A stretch of 39,015 nucleotides of DNA from CALAED01 sp937891035 (GCA_035642125.1 DASQSZ010000271.1:1-39015), one strand, 5' to 3'. Shown: positions 17,444 through 25,566, numbered from the stretch's first letter. Notes: a model not told the origin generated them from the letters alone. Numbers and translations: made by a program.

Positions 17444-18977
17444 CATCGAGCTGCTCGATGTCTCGATCCGGGACGGCAACCAGAGCCTGTGGGGCGCCAC
17501 CGGGCTCACCACGCCGCAGATCCTGCAGATCGCACCGATCATGGACAGGGTCGGCTTCCGCGCCCTCGACTTCACCTCCAGCACGCACATGGGCGTGGCG
17601 GTGCGCACCCATCGGGAAAATCCCTGGGAGCGCATCCGGCTGACGCACGCGGCCATGCCGAACACGCCGCTGCAGTTCATCGGCACCGGCTTCCGCTTCA
17701 TCTCGTGGGAGACCGCGCACCCGGACCTGATGCGCCTGGCCTACGAACGGCTCATCGCCGCCGGCCTGTCGCGCTTCATCGTGCTCGACCCGATGCACGA
17801 CATGGACGCGGTGCGGGCCTCGGCCCGTACGCTGCGGACCGCCGGCGCGGCGGAGATCGTCGCGGCGCTGACGTTCACGATCAGCGCGGTGCACGACGAC
17901 GCCTACTATGCGGATCTCGCCGAGCAGATGGCCGCCTGCCCCGACATCGACCGGGTCTACATCAAGGACCCGGCGGGGCTGCTGGCGCCGGAGCGGGCGC
18001 GCACGCTGATCCCGGCGGTACGCGCCCGGCTCGACGGCACGCCGCTGGAGCTGCACGCGCACTGCACGATCGGGCTGTCCCCGTTGACCTACCTGGCCGC
18101 GGCCGAGCTCGACGTGGAGGTGCTGCAGGTCGCCTGCGGACCGCTGGCCTCGGGCAGCTCGCTGCCGGACGCGCAGCGTATGGTCGCCAACCTGCGCGAG
18201 CTCGGGCACACGGTCGACATCGACGACCGGTTGCTCGCCCAAGTCGCCGGCTACTTCACCCGCCTCGCCGCCGCCGAGTCGCTGCCCGCCGGGACGCCCC
18301 AGGACTACGACGCGTCGTTCCTGCGCCACCAGGTGGCGGGCGGGGTGATGACGACGCTGCGCCGCCAGCTCGCCGAGCTCGGCCTCGCCGACCGCTTCGA
18401 CGAGGTGATCGACGAGGTGGTACGGGTCCGCGCCGAGCTGGGATATCCGATCATGGTGACACCGTTCCCGCAGATCGTGTGCTCGCAGGCGCTCTACAAC
18501 GTGATCGGGTCCGAGCGGTACGGCAACGTACCCGACCAGGTGATCCGTTACGTGCTCGGCAGCTTCGGCCGGCCGACGGCGCCCGTCGACCCCAACGTGC
18601 GCGACCACATCCTGTCCCGCCGCCGGGCCGATGAGCTGCGGGCCGAGCCACCGCCGCTGCCGCCGGCCGAGCTGCGCAAGCGGTTCGCGCTCGGAATCTC
18701 CGACGAAGAGCTGCTACTGCGGGCGACCATGCCCGGCGACCAGGTGGACGCGATGCTCGCAGCGGGGCCGGCGAACCGGCACTACAACCCAGACCTCAAA
18801 GGAGTGCTCGATTTGCTACGCGCGCTGCGGACCCGGCCCGGGGTCGGCGACCTCGTCGTCGACAAACCCGGCTTCCGGCTGGAGCTGCGTTCCGCGCGCT
18901 CGCCGGACGCGCCCCCCGCGCGCCCCGCGCCGGAGGCACCGGACGCGGCGCCCGTCGCGCGGGAGCGCCGTGCCTGA
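17436..18977 (+). CDS. Pyruvate-carboxylase-type carboxyltransferase, divergent substrate pocket
   Basis: The product is 513 residues from GTG 17436 (GAGGGGG upstream). The HMGL-like barrel spans about residues 1-300, followed by the PYC_OADA domain (GYPIMVTPFPQIVCSQALYN, ERYGNVPDQVIRYVLG). Catalytic features of pyruvate carboxylase or the 5S transcarboxylase are kept: metal Asp13 in SIRDGNQSL, carbamylated Lys177 in YIKDPAGL, metal His207 and His209 in LHAHCTIGL, and Thr307 in GGVMTTL. The usual LRG-x-N block, whose Arg contacts the carboxylate of pyruvate, reads QFIGTGFRF. The following YPDD reads AHPDL. I therefore infer a keto-type acceptor other than pyruvate. A pyruvate or oxaloacetate activity is the main alternative. 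The HAD gene overlaps its 3' end. Confidence 0.85.
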
Positions 18978-19839
18978 CCGCCGCGTCCCCCCACAGCTGC
19001 GCGAGCGCCTGCGCGCCAGCCGCGGATTCGTTTTCGACATGGACGGCACGCTGGTGCTGGGCGACAAGCACAACCACGCGCTCCGGCCACTGCCTGGAGC
19101 GATCGACGTCACCGACCGGCTCGGCGAGCGCGGCATCCCGTACGTCGTCGTGACCAACGGCACCACGCGCACGCCGCGGGAGTACGCCAGGGCGCTGCGT
19201 GAGATCGGTTTCGGCATCGAAGACGACGAGGTGATCACTCCGGCGACGAGTGCGGTGGAGGTGTTCGCCCGGCAGGGGCACCGGCGCGTGCTGGTGCTGG
19301 GCAACGAGGGCCTGATCCATCCGCTGTGGGCGGCCGGCGTGGAGGTCATCGCACCCACGGGCCGGCCGACGGCCGATGCCGTCCTCGTCGGCTGGTACCC
19401 GGAGTTCACCATGCCGGCGCTCGAGTCGGCCTGTCACGCCGTCTGGAACGGCGCCGCCCTCTACAGCTGCTCCCCGTCGATCTTCTTCGCCACCGCGGGC
19501 GGCCGCGCGCTGGGCACGTCCCGCGCCATCTCGGCGATGATCATGAGCCTGACCGGCTGCGCCGTCGAGGTCGTCGGCAAGCCGTCGCTGCACATGTTGC
19601 GCTGCGCGGCCGACCGGCTCGGCGTGGCCATGCCCGAACTCGCGGTGGTGGGCGATGACCCCGAGCTCGAGGTACCCATGGCGCACCGCGGCGACTCGCT
19701 CGCCATCGCGGTCAGCACCGGCGTCGGCGGGGACGAGGCATACGCCGCGCTCCCCGCGCAGAGCCGCCCGCACCTACGGCTGGACGGCGTCGACGACCTG
19801 TTGTCGCTGCTCCCGCCCACCGCGCCACCGGTGCGCTGA
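18970..19839 (+). CDS. HAD-superfamily (IIA, NagD/pNPPase-like) phosphatase
   Basis: The product is 289 residues from GTG 18970, overlapping the carboxyltransferase stop by eight bases. HAD motif I is FVFDMDGTLVLG (nucleophile Asp23, general acid Asp25), motif II is VVVTNGTT, the cap is the C2/IIA type, motif III is VVGKPSLHML and motif IV is VVGDDPELEVPMA. Such enzymes hydrolyse small phosphomonoesters such as 4-nitrophenyl phosphate, phosphoglycolate or sugar phosphates. As the last gene of the coupled block, it may hydrolyse a phosphorylated intermediate or a dead-end product of the phosphotransferase step. That role is inference. Confidence 0.88.
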   Translation: MPDRRVPPQLRERLRASRGFVFDMDGTLVLGDKHNHALRPLPGAIDVTDRLGERGIPYVVVTNGTTRTPREYARALREIGFGIEDDEVITPATSAVEVFARQGHRRVLVLGNEGLIHPLWAAGVEVIAPTGRPTADAVLVGWYPEFTMPALESACHAVWNGAALYSCSPSIFFATAGGRALGTSRAISAMIMSLTGCAVEVVGKPSLHMLRCAADRLGVAMPELAVVGDDPELEVPMAHRGDSLAIAVSTGVGGDEAYAALPAQSRPHLRLDGVDDLLSLLPPTAPPVR

Positions 19840-19862
19840 GGGCGGGGGCGGCCAGGGCGGCC

Positions 19863-19895
19863 GGGCCGGCCGTTCCTGGCGGCCGCCGCCGGCCC
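19863..19895. terminator. Hairpin between convergent genes
   Basis: GGGCCGGC and GCCGGCCC form a perfect 8-bp stem around a 17-base GC-rich loop that can itself fold. It lies between the 3' ends of the carboxylase block and the minus-strand ATPase gene. There is no T run, so it may work bidirectionally as a weak or Rho-assisted stop. Confidence 0.45.
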
Positions 19896-19924
19896 TCGCG
19901 GCTCCGCTCTTGGTCGTTTCGTCC

Positions 19925-21961
19925 CTACTCGGCGAGAAGACCGAGGGCGTAGGCGATGCCCTCATCCACGCCGCCTTCGAGGCCGGACCGGAAGGCCGCG
20001 GTGTAGGCCTTGTCGCCGATCGCCGCTCGGGCGCGGCGTTCGCACAAGTCCCGCCCCGCGACGAACTCGGGGGCGCCGAGCTGCGGCAGACCGAAGGTCC
20101 GCCACACCTGGTGGCCGAACCCGAGCAGCCGGGCCGCCCGATATCCGTCGCCGGCGGCGGCCGTTGCCGCGGCCAGCAGGTCGATGGCGCTGCTCATCCC
20201 GATCCGGTCGTGCAGGCGATGCTTGACGGCGAGCGCCGCCCGCGCGTACGCCATCGCGGTCTCGACCTCGCCGCGCGCCAGCTCGGCCCGCCCGCGAACG
20301 TAGTCTCCGGTGGACCGCATCCACAGCTCGCCCCGGCTGTCGCATTCGGCGCGCAGTTCTTCGAGCAACGTCACGGCACGTTTGATCTCGCCCTGCGCCA
20401 CGAGCGCCAGCGCCCAGATGCCCAGGCCGTGCAGCAACGCGAAGCTTTGTTCGCCGCGGCCGCGCTCCAACTCGACCGCCCGCTTGGACTCCCCCACCGC
20501 CCGGGTCAGGTCTCCCCGCAGGAACGCGGCGCCGGCGGTCATGTAGTGCACGGCCGCCTGCGCGCCGACGTCGCCCTGCTCGGCAGCCGCCGCACCGCAC
20601 TCGGCGAGCAGCTTCTCGTTGTATTCGCCCTGGCTCAGCACGACGTTGCAACTCGCCAGCAGCGCCTTGGTCCTGGCCGGGCTGGGCTCGCCGTCTTGGG
20701 CCAAAGCGCGCTGCAGGTAATGTCGGCCGTCGCGCAAGAACCCGCAGGGGAACCAGAAGAACCACAGCGCGGCGGCCAGTTCGAGCGCGAGGTGGCCCTC
20801 GGGCGCGGCCAGGCAAAAGTCCAGGGCGGCCCGGAAGTTGTTGTGCTCGCGCACCGCGCGCTCGCGCCACGTCACCTGGTCAGGACCCAGCCACTCGGCG
20901 TCACCACGCCGGGCCAGGGCCAGGTAGTAGTCGCGGTGCCGGCGCCGGAGGGTGCCCTCCTCGCCCAGCTCACGCAGCCAGTCCGCGCCGTACGCGCGGA
21001 CGAGGTCGAGCAGGCCGTAGCGCACCCCGGCGGGGGTGTCGGTCTTGACCACGATCGACTTGTCGACGAGATCGAGGAGGATGGCGCTGATGATCGCTCC
21101 GGGCAGTTGCCCGTCCGAGCAGACATGTTCGGCCGCCTCGAGATCGAAGTCGCCGGCGAACACCGACAGCCGAGCCCACAACAATCTCTCCAGCGGCGCG
21201 CACAGCTCGTGGCTCCATCCGATGGTGGTCCGCAGCGTCTGATGGCGCGGCTCCGCGTGGTCGACGTCGCCGAACAGCTCGAACCGATCCTCCAGCCGGG
21301 CCAGGATCTGCGCCACGGTCATCGAACCCAGCTGGACGGCGGCCAATTCGATGGCTAACGGCAGGCCGTCAAGCCGACCGCACAGCGTCTTCGCGACCTC
21401 ATGATCTTTCGTGTCGGATCGGTAATCGGGCACCACCTGGGCCGCGCGATCGATGAACAGCTCGACCGCCTCGGCCGGCGCCAACGGCTGGAGCACGCGC
21501 ACCATCTCGGCCGGCGCGTCGAGCGGCTGCCGGCTGGTGGCCAAGATGCGCACCTCGGGGGCGGTCTTCAGCAGCTCTTCCACCATGGTGGCGCACTCGT
21601 CGATCATGTGCTCGCAGGTGTCGAGGACAAGCAGCAGCCGCCGATCGGCCAAAAACTCCCCGAGCACCTCGAGCTGCGGGCGCAGCACCTGGTCCACCAG
21701 GCCTAGGGTTTCGGCGATCGTATGGCCGAGCAGCTCGGGGTCCTGGAGTGGCGACAACCGCACGGGCCAGACGCCGTCGGGGAACTCCGGGCGCAGCCGC
21801 GCCGCGACGCGCATCGCCAGCCGGGTCTTGCCCACGCCGCCGACGCCGGTCAGCGTCACCAGCCGGAACCGCCGCAGCAGCTCCTCGACATCGGCCATGT
21901 CGGCCTGGCGGCCGACGAAGCTGGTCGCCGGGGCAAACAACCCGCCCGTACGCGTCACCAC
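19925..21961 (-). CDS. AfsR/LuxR-type NB-ARC ATPase without a DNA-binding domain
   Basis: The product is about 678 residues from GTG 21961 (GAGAGG upstream; TTG 21964 and GTG 21958 are equally usable). Walker A is LTGVGGVGKTRLAM near residues 38-51, Walker B is LLLVLDTCEHMID near 108, and the NB-ARC signature continues with ILATSRQPLDAP and CGRLDGLPLAIELAA. The C-terminal half (from about residue 330) is all-helical TPR-like sequence, for example AVHYMTAGAAFLRGDLTRAV. The usual C-terminal LuxR helix-turn-helix or N-terminal SARP winged helix is absent: the protein starts GLFAPATSFVGRQ and ends YALGLLAE. It may regulate through a partner. It converges on the carboxylase block. Confidence 0.85.
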   Translation of the reverse strand: MVTRTGGLFAPATSFVGRQADMADVEELLRRFRLVTLTGVGGVGKTRLAMRVAARLRPEFPDGVWPVRLSPLQDPELLGHTIAETLGLVDQVLRPQLEVLGEFLADRRLLLVLDTCEHMIDECATMVEELLKTAPEVRILATSRQPLDAPAEMVRVLQPLAPAEAVELFIDRAAQVVPDYRSDTKDHEVAKTLCGRLDGLPLAIELAAVQLGSMTVAQILARLEDRFELFGDVDHAEPRHQTLRTTIGWSHELCAPLERLLWARLSVFAGDFDLEAAEHVCSDGQLPGAIISAILLDLVDKSIVVKTDTPAGVRYGLLDLVRAYGADWLRELGEEGTLRRRHRDYYLALARRGDAEWLGPDQVTWRERAVREHNNFRAALDFCLAAPEGHLALELAAALWFFWFPCGFLRDGRHYLQRALAQDGEPSPARTKALLASCNVVLSQGEYNEKLLAECGAAAAEQGDVGAQAAVHYMTAGAAFLRGDLTRAVGESKRAVELERGRGEQSFALLHGLGIWALALVAQGEIKRAVTLLEELRAECDSRGELWMRSTGDYVRGRAELARGEVETAMAYARAALAVKHRLHDRIGMSSAIDLLAAATAAAGDGYRAARLLGFGHQVWRTFGLPQLGAPEFVAGRDLCERRARAAIGDKAYTAAFRSGLEGGVDEGIAYALGLLAE

Positions 21962-22079
21962 CAACGCCTCTCACCGGGCACCGGCCTCAACCGGTGGTTC
22001 ACCTCCAATTCTGCCGGAGCCGGCAACGTGGTATGACCATATGCGGAGGCACTACCAGGGCAGGAGCGCCGCGAACCGA

Positions 22080-22295
22080 TCACCGACGCGGCGCGCCCGC
22101 CGGCCAAGGCGGGGCGCCGACGGGGCGATGGGGCGCGATGACCTCGCCGTCGGGCAGCAGCTCACCCGTGTCGTCGAAGAGGACGACGCCGTTGCACAGC
22201 AGGCTCCAGCCCTGTTCGGGATGGGCGGCCACGACGCGCGCGGCCTCCCGGTCGTACGCGTGCGAGGGCGGGCATGGGGGCAGATGTGGGCACAT
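22080..22295 (-). CDS. DUF5999 family small protein
   Basis: The product is 71 residues. The start ATG at 22295 has GGAGG about seven bases upstream. It begins MCPHLPPCPPSHAYDREAAR, continues VVAAHPEQGWSLLCNGVVLF and ends with DDTGELLPDGEVIAPHRP plus a short tail. This is a close match to the small actinobacterial family DUF5999. Three Cys residues (CPHLPPC and LLCNG) could bind a metal. The function is unknown to me. Its upstream region contains nested inverted repeats at 22317-22349. Confidence 0.88.
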   Translation of the reverse strand: MCPHLPPCPPSHAYDREAARVVAAHPEQGWSLLCNGVVLFDDTGELLPDGEVIAPHRPVGAPPWPAGAPRR

Positions 22296-22734
22296 GGTGA
22301 GCCTCCAGAAAAGGCGAGGCTTGCTCATTTAAGGCATTGCCTCAAGCCTAAACATACTTGTCCGAAAACCGGCAGGGCTGGGGTGGATTCTTTACCTTCC
22401 AACGTGCTGTCCTCCGGGCCGGAGCCTTGCGATCATGCTTTGGGCGATAGCTCCCGACCTTGCCTTTACTGTCCGAAGACTCAGGTCTGGCGCGCAGCGG
22501 ACTACGTCGCCACCGTTTCGTTCGGCATGGCCGGACTCCCTCCGCCTTCGTTTCGACCGTCGATCGCGCCGATGACGACGCGGACGGCCTGGCGCCGCGC
22601 GCCCCGGGGAAAACCCATTGGTGCGCGGTGGGACACTGGGTAATTCTGTGTAGGGACGTAGGGACCGCACCGACGGGGGACATCTCCGCGGTGTCCGGGG
22701 CTGGACTTCACCAGCCGTAGCGCAGGAGGTGCTG
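22296..22734. other. 439-base divergent gap between DUF5999 and DUF5302 genes
   Basis: The left third is AT-richer and holds nested inverted repeats (22317-22349) in front of the DUF5999 gene. The rest has no convincing gene. A direct repeat GTAGGGAC-GTAGGGAC lies around 22652-22667, about 70 bases before the DUF5302 start. It is just after a GGGTAA sequence that could be part of a stress-sigma -10, though no matching -35 was found. Confidence 0.5.
22317..22349. promoter_or_regulatory. Nested inverted repeats before the DUF5999 gene
   Basis: AGGCTTG at 22317-22323 pairs with CAAGCCT at 22343-22349, and between them AGGC-ATT-GCCT forms an inner dyad at 22332-22342. It lies 22-54 bases upstream of the minus-strand start at 22295, in the expected promoter/leader position. 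It could be an operator or an mRNA hairpin. Confidence 0.4.
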
Positions 22735-22938
22735 ATGGCGGCCGCCGCATCAGGATCGGCAGGTCAACCCGAGCCCGAAACCGAAGACGACGTCAAACGG
22801 AAGTTCCGCGAGGCATTGGAGCGCAAGAACGCGCAGGCGGAAAAGCGGGCGGAGGACAGCGCCAAGGACTCATCGAAGGTACACGGCAGGCATGGCCCGG
22901 CCGGCGGCCGGCGGACGTTCCGCCGCAAGAGCGGCTGA
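22735..22938 (+). CDS. DUF5302 family small charged protein
   Basis: The product is 67 residues from ATG 22735, with GGAGG five bases upstream. It is highly charged and helical: EPETEDDVKRKFREALERKN is followed by a Lys/Glu-rich stretch and a basic end (GRRTFRRKSG). This fits the actinobacterial family DUF5302, whose function is unknown. The C-terminal Arg/Lys tail could bind nucleic acid. The gene is alone on its strand and is followed by a hairpin at 22955-22981. Confidence 0.85.
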   Translation: MAAAASGSAGQPEPETEDDVKRKFREALERKNAQAEKRAEDSAKDSSKVHGRHGPAGGRRTFRRKSG

Positions 22939-22954
22939 GCCACCCGCCGACATG

Positions 22955-22981
22955 GGGCCGCGTGACCTCGGCGCGCGGCCC
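22955..22981 (+). terminator. Hairpin after the DUF5302 gene
   Basis: GGGCCGCG and CGCGGCCC form a perfect 8-bp stem with an 11-base loop, 16 bases after the stop codon. There is no T tract, which is common in high-GC actinomycetes. Confidence 0.5.
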
Positions 22982-23132
22982 GCGCGGGCCCCGGCACCGG
23001 GCTCGCACCGGCCTTGGCCGGCGCGATCAAGGCGTTCAACATGACCAGAACATCACGCCGGCCTGAGGCCGCGTGGGCTCGCGCGGCCAGGGCCGTTCCG
23101 CCGCCTTGAGCCGGGCGGGATTTCCCTTTCGT

Positions 23133-23160
23133 TGAACCTCGTACCGACGCGCGGCGTACT
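23133..23160 (+). promoter_or_regulatory. Putative ECF-sigma promoter for the second COG4315 lipoprotein
   Basis: TGAACC, a 16-base spacer beginning TCGT, then CGTACT. It matches the element at 2615-2642 in the -35, the spacer start, the spacing and the CGTA core. It implies a leader of about 160 bases before the ATG at 23327. I infer control by the ECF sigma factor encoded at 2728 or a close relative. Confidence 0.6.
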
Positions 23161-23171
23161 GAAACCCGAGA

Positions 23172-23185
23172 GCTTGTGCACAAGC
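23172..23185. promoter_or_regulatory. Perfect 14-bp palindrome, first of two operator-like sites
   Basis: GCTTGTGCACAAGC is self-complementary. It starts 12 bases after the putative -10 element, so a protein bound here would cover the transcription start. A related site lies exactly 60 bases further on. Confidence 0.5.
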
Positions 23186-23230
23186 CGCCACTCTGGTCAC
23201 AAAAACCATGGCGCGGCACGAGAGAGCGGG

Positions 23231-23246
23231 GGCTTGTGCACGAGCC
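23231..23246. promoter_or_regulatory. Imperfect 16-bp palindrome, second operator-like site
   Basis: GGCTTGTGCACGAGCC shares the GCTTGTGCAC-AGCC core with the site at 23172-23185. The dyad centres are 60 bp apart, close to six helical turns, as expected for cooperative binding by one regulator. Confidence 0.5.
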
Positions 23247-23326
23247 CCGCACGGCGTACGACCCCCAGTCCTTGATACGGATCGGTCGGCCGCCGCGGCG
23301 GGACGGCCCGCGGGAAGGGAACGAGG

Positions 23327-24025
23327 ATGAGAACCCAACGTCGGCTCGCGTTGACCGGAGCCGCGGCGACGGCGGCCGCCCTGCTGCTCGCCGGCTGCAG
23401 CGGCTTCAGCAACGGATCAGCGTCAACCGGCCTTGACTCATCCGGCGGGTCGGACGGCGCCGACGCCGCTCAGGCCGCCGGCCAGTCGACGCAGGCCCCC
23501 GCCCCAGTCAAGATCAAATGGACCCTCATGACCCAGTCGACCAAAAAACTCGGCCGGATCATGGTCAACGGCGCCGGCATGACCGTCTATCGCTTCGACG
23601 ACGACACGGCGGCCCCGCCGGCGTCCAAGTGCCTGGGCGCCTGCGCCAAGATGTGGCCGCCGGTCACCATTCAGACCACCAATCTGGTGCTCAAGGGCTT
23701 CGACGCCACGCTGCTCGGCCGGATCAAGCGGGCTGACGGCACCTGGCAGCTGACCCTACGCGGCTGGCCGCTGTACACCTACTCCGGCGACACCAAGGCC
23801 GGCATCTGGAAGGGCCATGGACTGGAGGGCAAGTGGTTCGCGGCCGCCGCCAACGGCACGAAGGCCAGGGCCAATACCTCCGCCGCGTCCAGTGGCGCCG
23901 GTTCCGCGGGCTCGTCCGGCTCCGCAGGCTCGTCCGGTTCATCCAGTTCGTCCGGTTCGACGTCGTCCGGGGGATCCGATTCGGGCGAAAGCACGGGCGG
24001 CGGCTACGGCGGGGGCGGTTACTGA
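23327..24025 (+). CDS. COG4315-family lipoprotein with Ser/Gly-rich tail
   Basis: The protein has 232 residues. The N-terminal lipoprotein signal is MRTQRRLALTGAAATAAALL with lipobox LAGC (Cys about residue 24). The COG4315 domain follows: RIMVNGAGMTVYRFDDDTAA carries the Yx(F/W/Y)xxD motif, then CLGACAKMWPPV, RADGTWQLTLRGWPLYTY and KWFAAAANGTKA. The last 55 residues are almost only Ser and Gly (SAGSSGSAGSSGSSSSSGST and so on) and end GGGYGGGGY, likely a flexible cell-wall-spanning or glycosylated tail. It is a paralogue of the N-terminal half of the protein encoded at 1544-2554 and shares an ECF-type promoter with it. The function of the family is not established; a redox or metal role is often suspected because of the paired Cys. 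Confidence 0.9.
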   Translation: MRTQRRLALTGAAATAAALLLAGCSGFSNGSASTGLDSSGGSDGADAAQAAGQSTQAPAPVKIKWTLMTQSTKKLGRIMVNGAGMTVYRFDDDTAAPPASKCLGACAKMWPPVTIQTTNLVLKGFDATLLGRIKRADGTWQLTLRGWPLYTYSGDTKAGIWKGHGLEGKWFAAAANGTKARANTSAASSGAGSAGSSGSAGSSGSSSSSGSTSSGGSDSGESTGGGYGGGGY

Positions 24026-24056
24026 GCCCGCGTGCGCCTGAGCCGCCGAAGCGCGC

Positions 24057-24707
24057 CTAGCCTCGTCCGAGCGCGTCGGCCACGTAGCAGATCCCGTCGG
24101 CGCGGGGCTGGAGACTCTCGATTCGCGGCATGTCGTCGTACGAGGTGATCAGGACACCGCCGCTGATCGCCCAGACCGGCAGCCTCCCGGCCAGCATCGC
24201 CTCTCGCAGCGGCGGCGTCAGCAGCCGCAGCGGCTCGTGGGAGTCGCCGGGGCGCACCAGGAACGCCTTGTCGAATGCGGCGTCTGCGGTGCCGACGCCG
24301 CGGACCGGCTTGAAGAACGCACCGATGCCGGTGCGGCGGCGCACCGAGACGTCTGGATAAGCGGGGCCGAGCCAAAGGTAGTAGCGGGTGCGGTTGCGCG
24401 TTCTCGAGCTCGAGGTCTGTCCAGAGCCGGTGCTCTCGGTCCACTGGTGCCAGACCATCCATAGGTGGTGTGGTCCCCGTTGCGCGCCGAGCGCGAGCTT
24501 GCAGCGGCGCGACCTGGCGTCACGGGCGACCGGCTCCGGAGCCGGTCCGGTGATCGGCTGCCAGCCCGCTTGGGCGGCGTACGCCTGCAGGGCCGCCACG
24601 CGACGGCGTTCCCGGCGTATGACCACGACCACGACGACGACCACCAGGATGACGACGAAGGAAAAGAAGCCGCTGAAGATCGTGGGGAGGACGTCGAACA
24701 AAGACAT
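24057..24707 (-). CDS. Hypothetical protein with single N-terminal membrane anchor
   Basis: The protein has 216 residues. One strongly hydrophobic helix near residues 7-30 (LPTIFSGFFSFVVILVVVVV) is followed by basic RRERRR, so the N-terminus is outside and the bulk is cytoplasmic. The soluble part (QAYAAQAGWQPITG, RYYLWLGPAYPDVSV, PLREAMLAGRLPVWAISGGV) looks like a compact alpha/beta domain common in uncharacterised actinobacterial membrane proteins. I do not recognise a named family. The ribosome site before ATG 24707 is weak. It converges with the lipoprotein gene and lies 80 bases downstream of the HxlR gene. Confidence 0.7.
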   Translation of the reverse strand: MSLFDVLPTIFSGFFSFVVILVVVVVVVVIRRERRRVAALQAYAAQAGWQPITGPAPEPVARDARSRRCKLALGAQRGPHHLWMVWHQWTESTGSGQTSSSRTRNRTRYYLWLGPAYPDVSVRRRTGIGAFFKPVRGVGTADAAFDKAFLVRPGDSHEPLRLLTPPLREAMLAGRLPVWAISGGVLITSYDDMPRIESLQPRADGICYVADALGRG

Positions 24708-24787
24708 GCCGGGTTAGATGCACCGGCGCCGGCCGAGGTTCCTCGGCGCGGGTCGGATCGGGTGCGTCGGCATGCCGCTCAGGCAGC

Positions 24788-25466
24788 TCAGGCCGGTACC
24801 ACGGCCGGGGCGGTGGGCACGCTGAAGATGTCGAGGAAGCGCTCGAACTCCGCCAGGTCGCCGTGCGGCCGCACCGTCCCGTTCTCGATCGCGTCGCCGG
24901 GGCCGGCCTCGCCGGTGAGCAGCGGCCTGAGCGCGTCGATCTCGGCCATCTCCAGCACCAGGTCGGCTCCGGCCAGGGGCCCCCTCCCCCGGCTTGAGCG
25001 TGCCGTCGTCGACGATGGCGTGCACGACGACGGCGCCGATGCGCAGCTCAAAGCTCGTGCGGATGCCGCGAGCGCGCTCCGGCCGGAAGGTGGCGCGCAG
25101 CGCCAAGATCTCACCGTCGACGGTGAGGATGTCGTCCGGCCCCGGCTCACCGAGCGTGCGCACGCCCCAGCGGCCGAGCCGCAGCAGGATCTCTTCGAGC
25201 TCGGCACCGTACTCGGTCAGCTCATAGACGACCGACGCCGCCGGCCGGGGGAGCGTGCGGCGGCGCACCACGCCCGCCTGCTCCAGCTCCTTCAGCCGCG
25301 CCGACAGCACGTTCGTGGGGATCCTCGGCAGGCCCACGCGCAGATCCGTGAAGCGCTTCGGCCCCAGCATGAGGTCTCGGACCAAAAGTAACGCCCAGCG
25401 CTCGCCGACGATCTCAAGCGCGTGGGCCAGGCCGCAATACTGCCCATACGTCCGCTTCCTTGCCAT
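24788..25466 (-). pseudogene. HxlR-type regulator with SCP2-like C-domain, frameshifted
   Basis: The first frame (from ATG 25466) encodes a winged-helix HxlR domain: YGQYCGLAHALEIVGERWAL, LLVRDLMLGPKRFTDLRVGL, LSARLKELEQAGVVRRRTLP and VVYELTEYGAELEEIL. It continues into an SCP2/sterol-carrier-like region (VDGEILALRATFRPERAR, VDDGTLKPGEG). The frame then breaks and the remainder (PLAGADLVLEMAEIDALRPL to the stop at 24788) continues in another frame. Removing one G from the run at 24976-24990 restores LKPGEGPLAGADLVLEM without a gap. A single extra base in a GGGG/CCCCC/CCCCC tract suggests a sequencing error or a recent mutation. If intact it would be an about 225-residue regulator. Full-length homologues with this domain pair are common in actinomycetes. 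Confidence 0.75.
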
Positions 25467-25566
25467 GCCGACGATTCTACGCATCGGTGATTGATCTGGT
25501 GGAGCACGCTTGTTTTGAGCAAGTGAGCGAGCACGCTCCGTGGCCCCGGGGGCGGCGGGGCGACCC

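Larger units (their letters stand above)
22939..23326. other. 388-base regulatory region before the second COG4315 lipoprotein
   Basis: It contains a terminator-like hairpin (22955-22981), an ECF-type promoter (23133-23160) and two matching dyads in the presumed leader (23172-23185 and 23231-23246). I see no protein-coding gene in it. Confidence 0.6.

Noticed and set aside
19655..21358. A 567-codon plus-strand frame running through the end of the HAD gene and antisense to the NB-ARC ATPase
   Set aside because: The opposite strand encodes a clear NB-ARC protein with Walker motifs; this frame has no domain signature.
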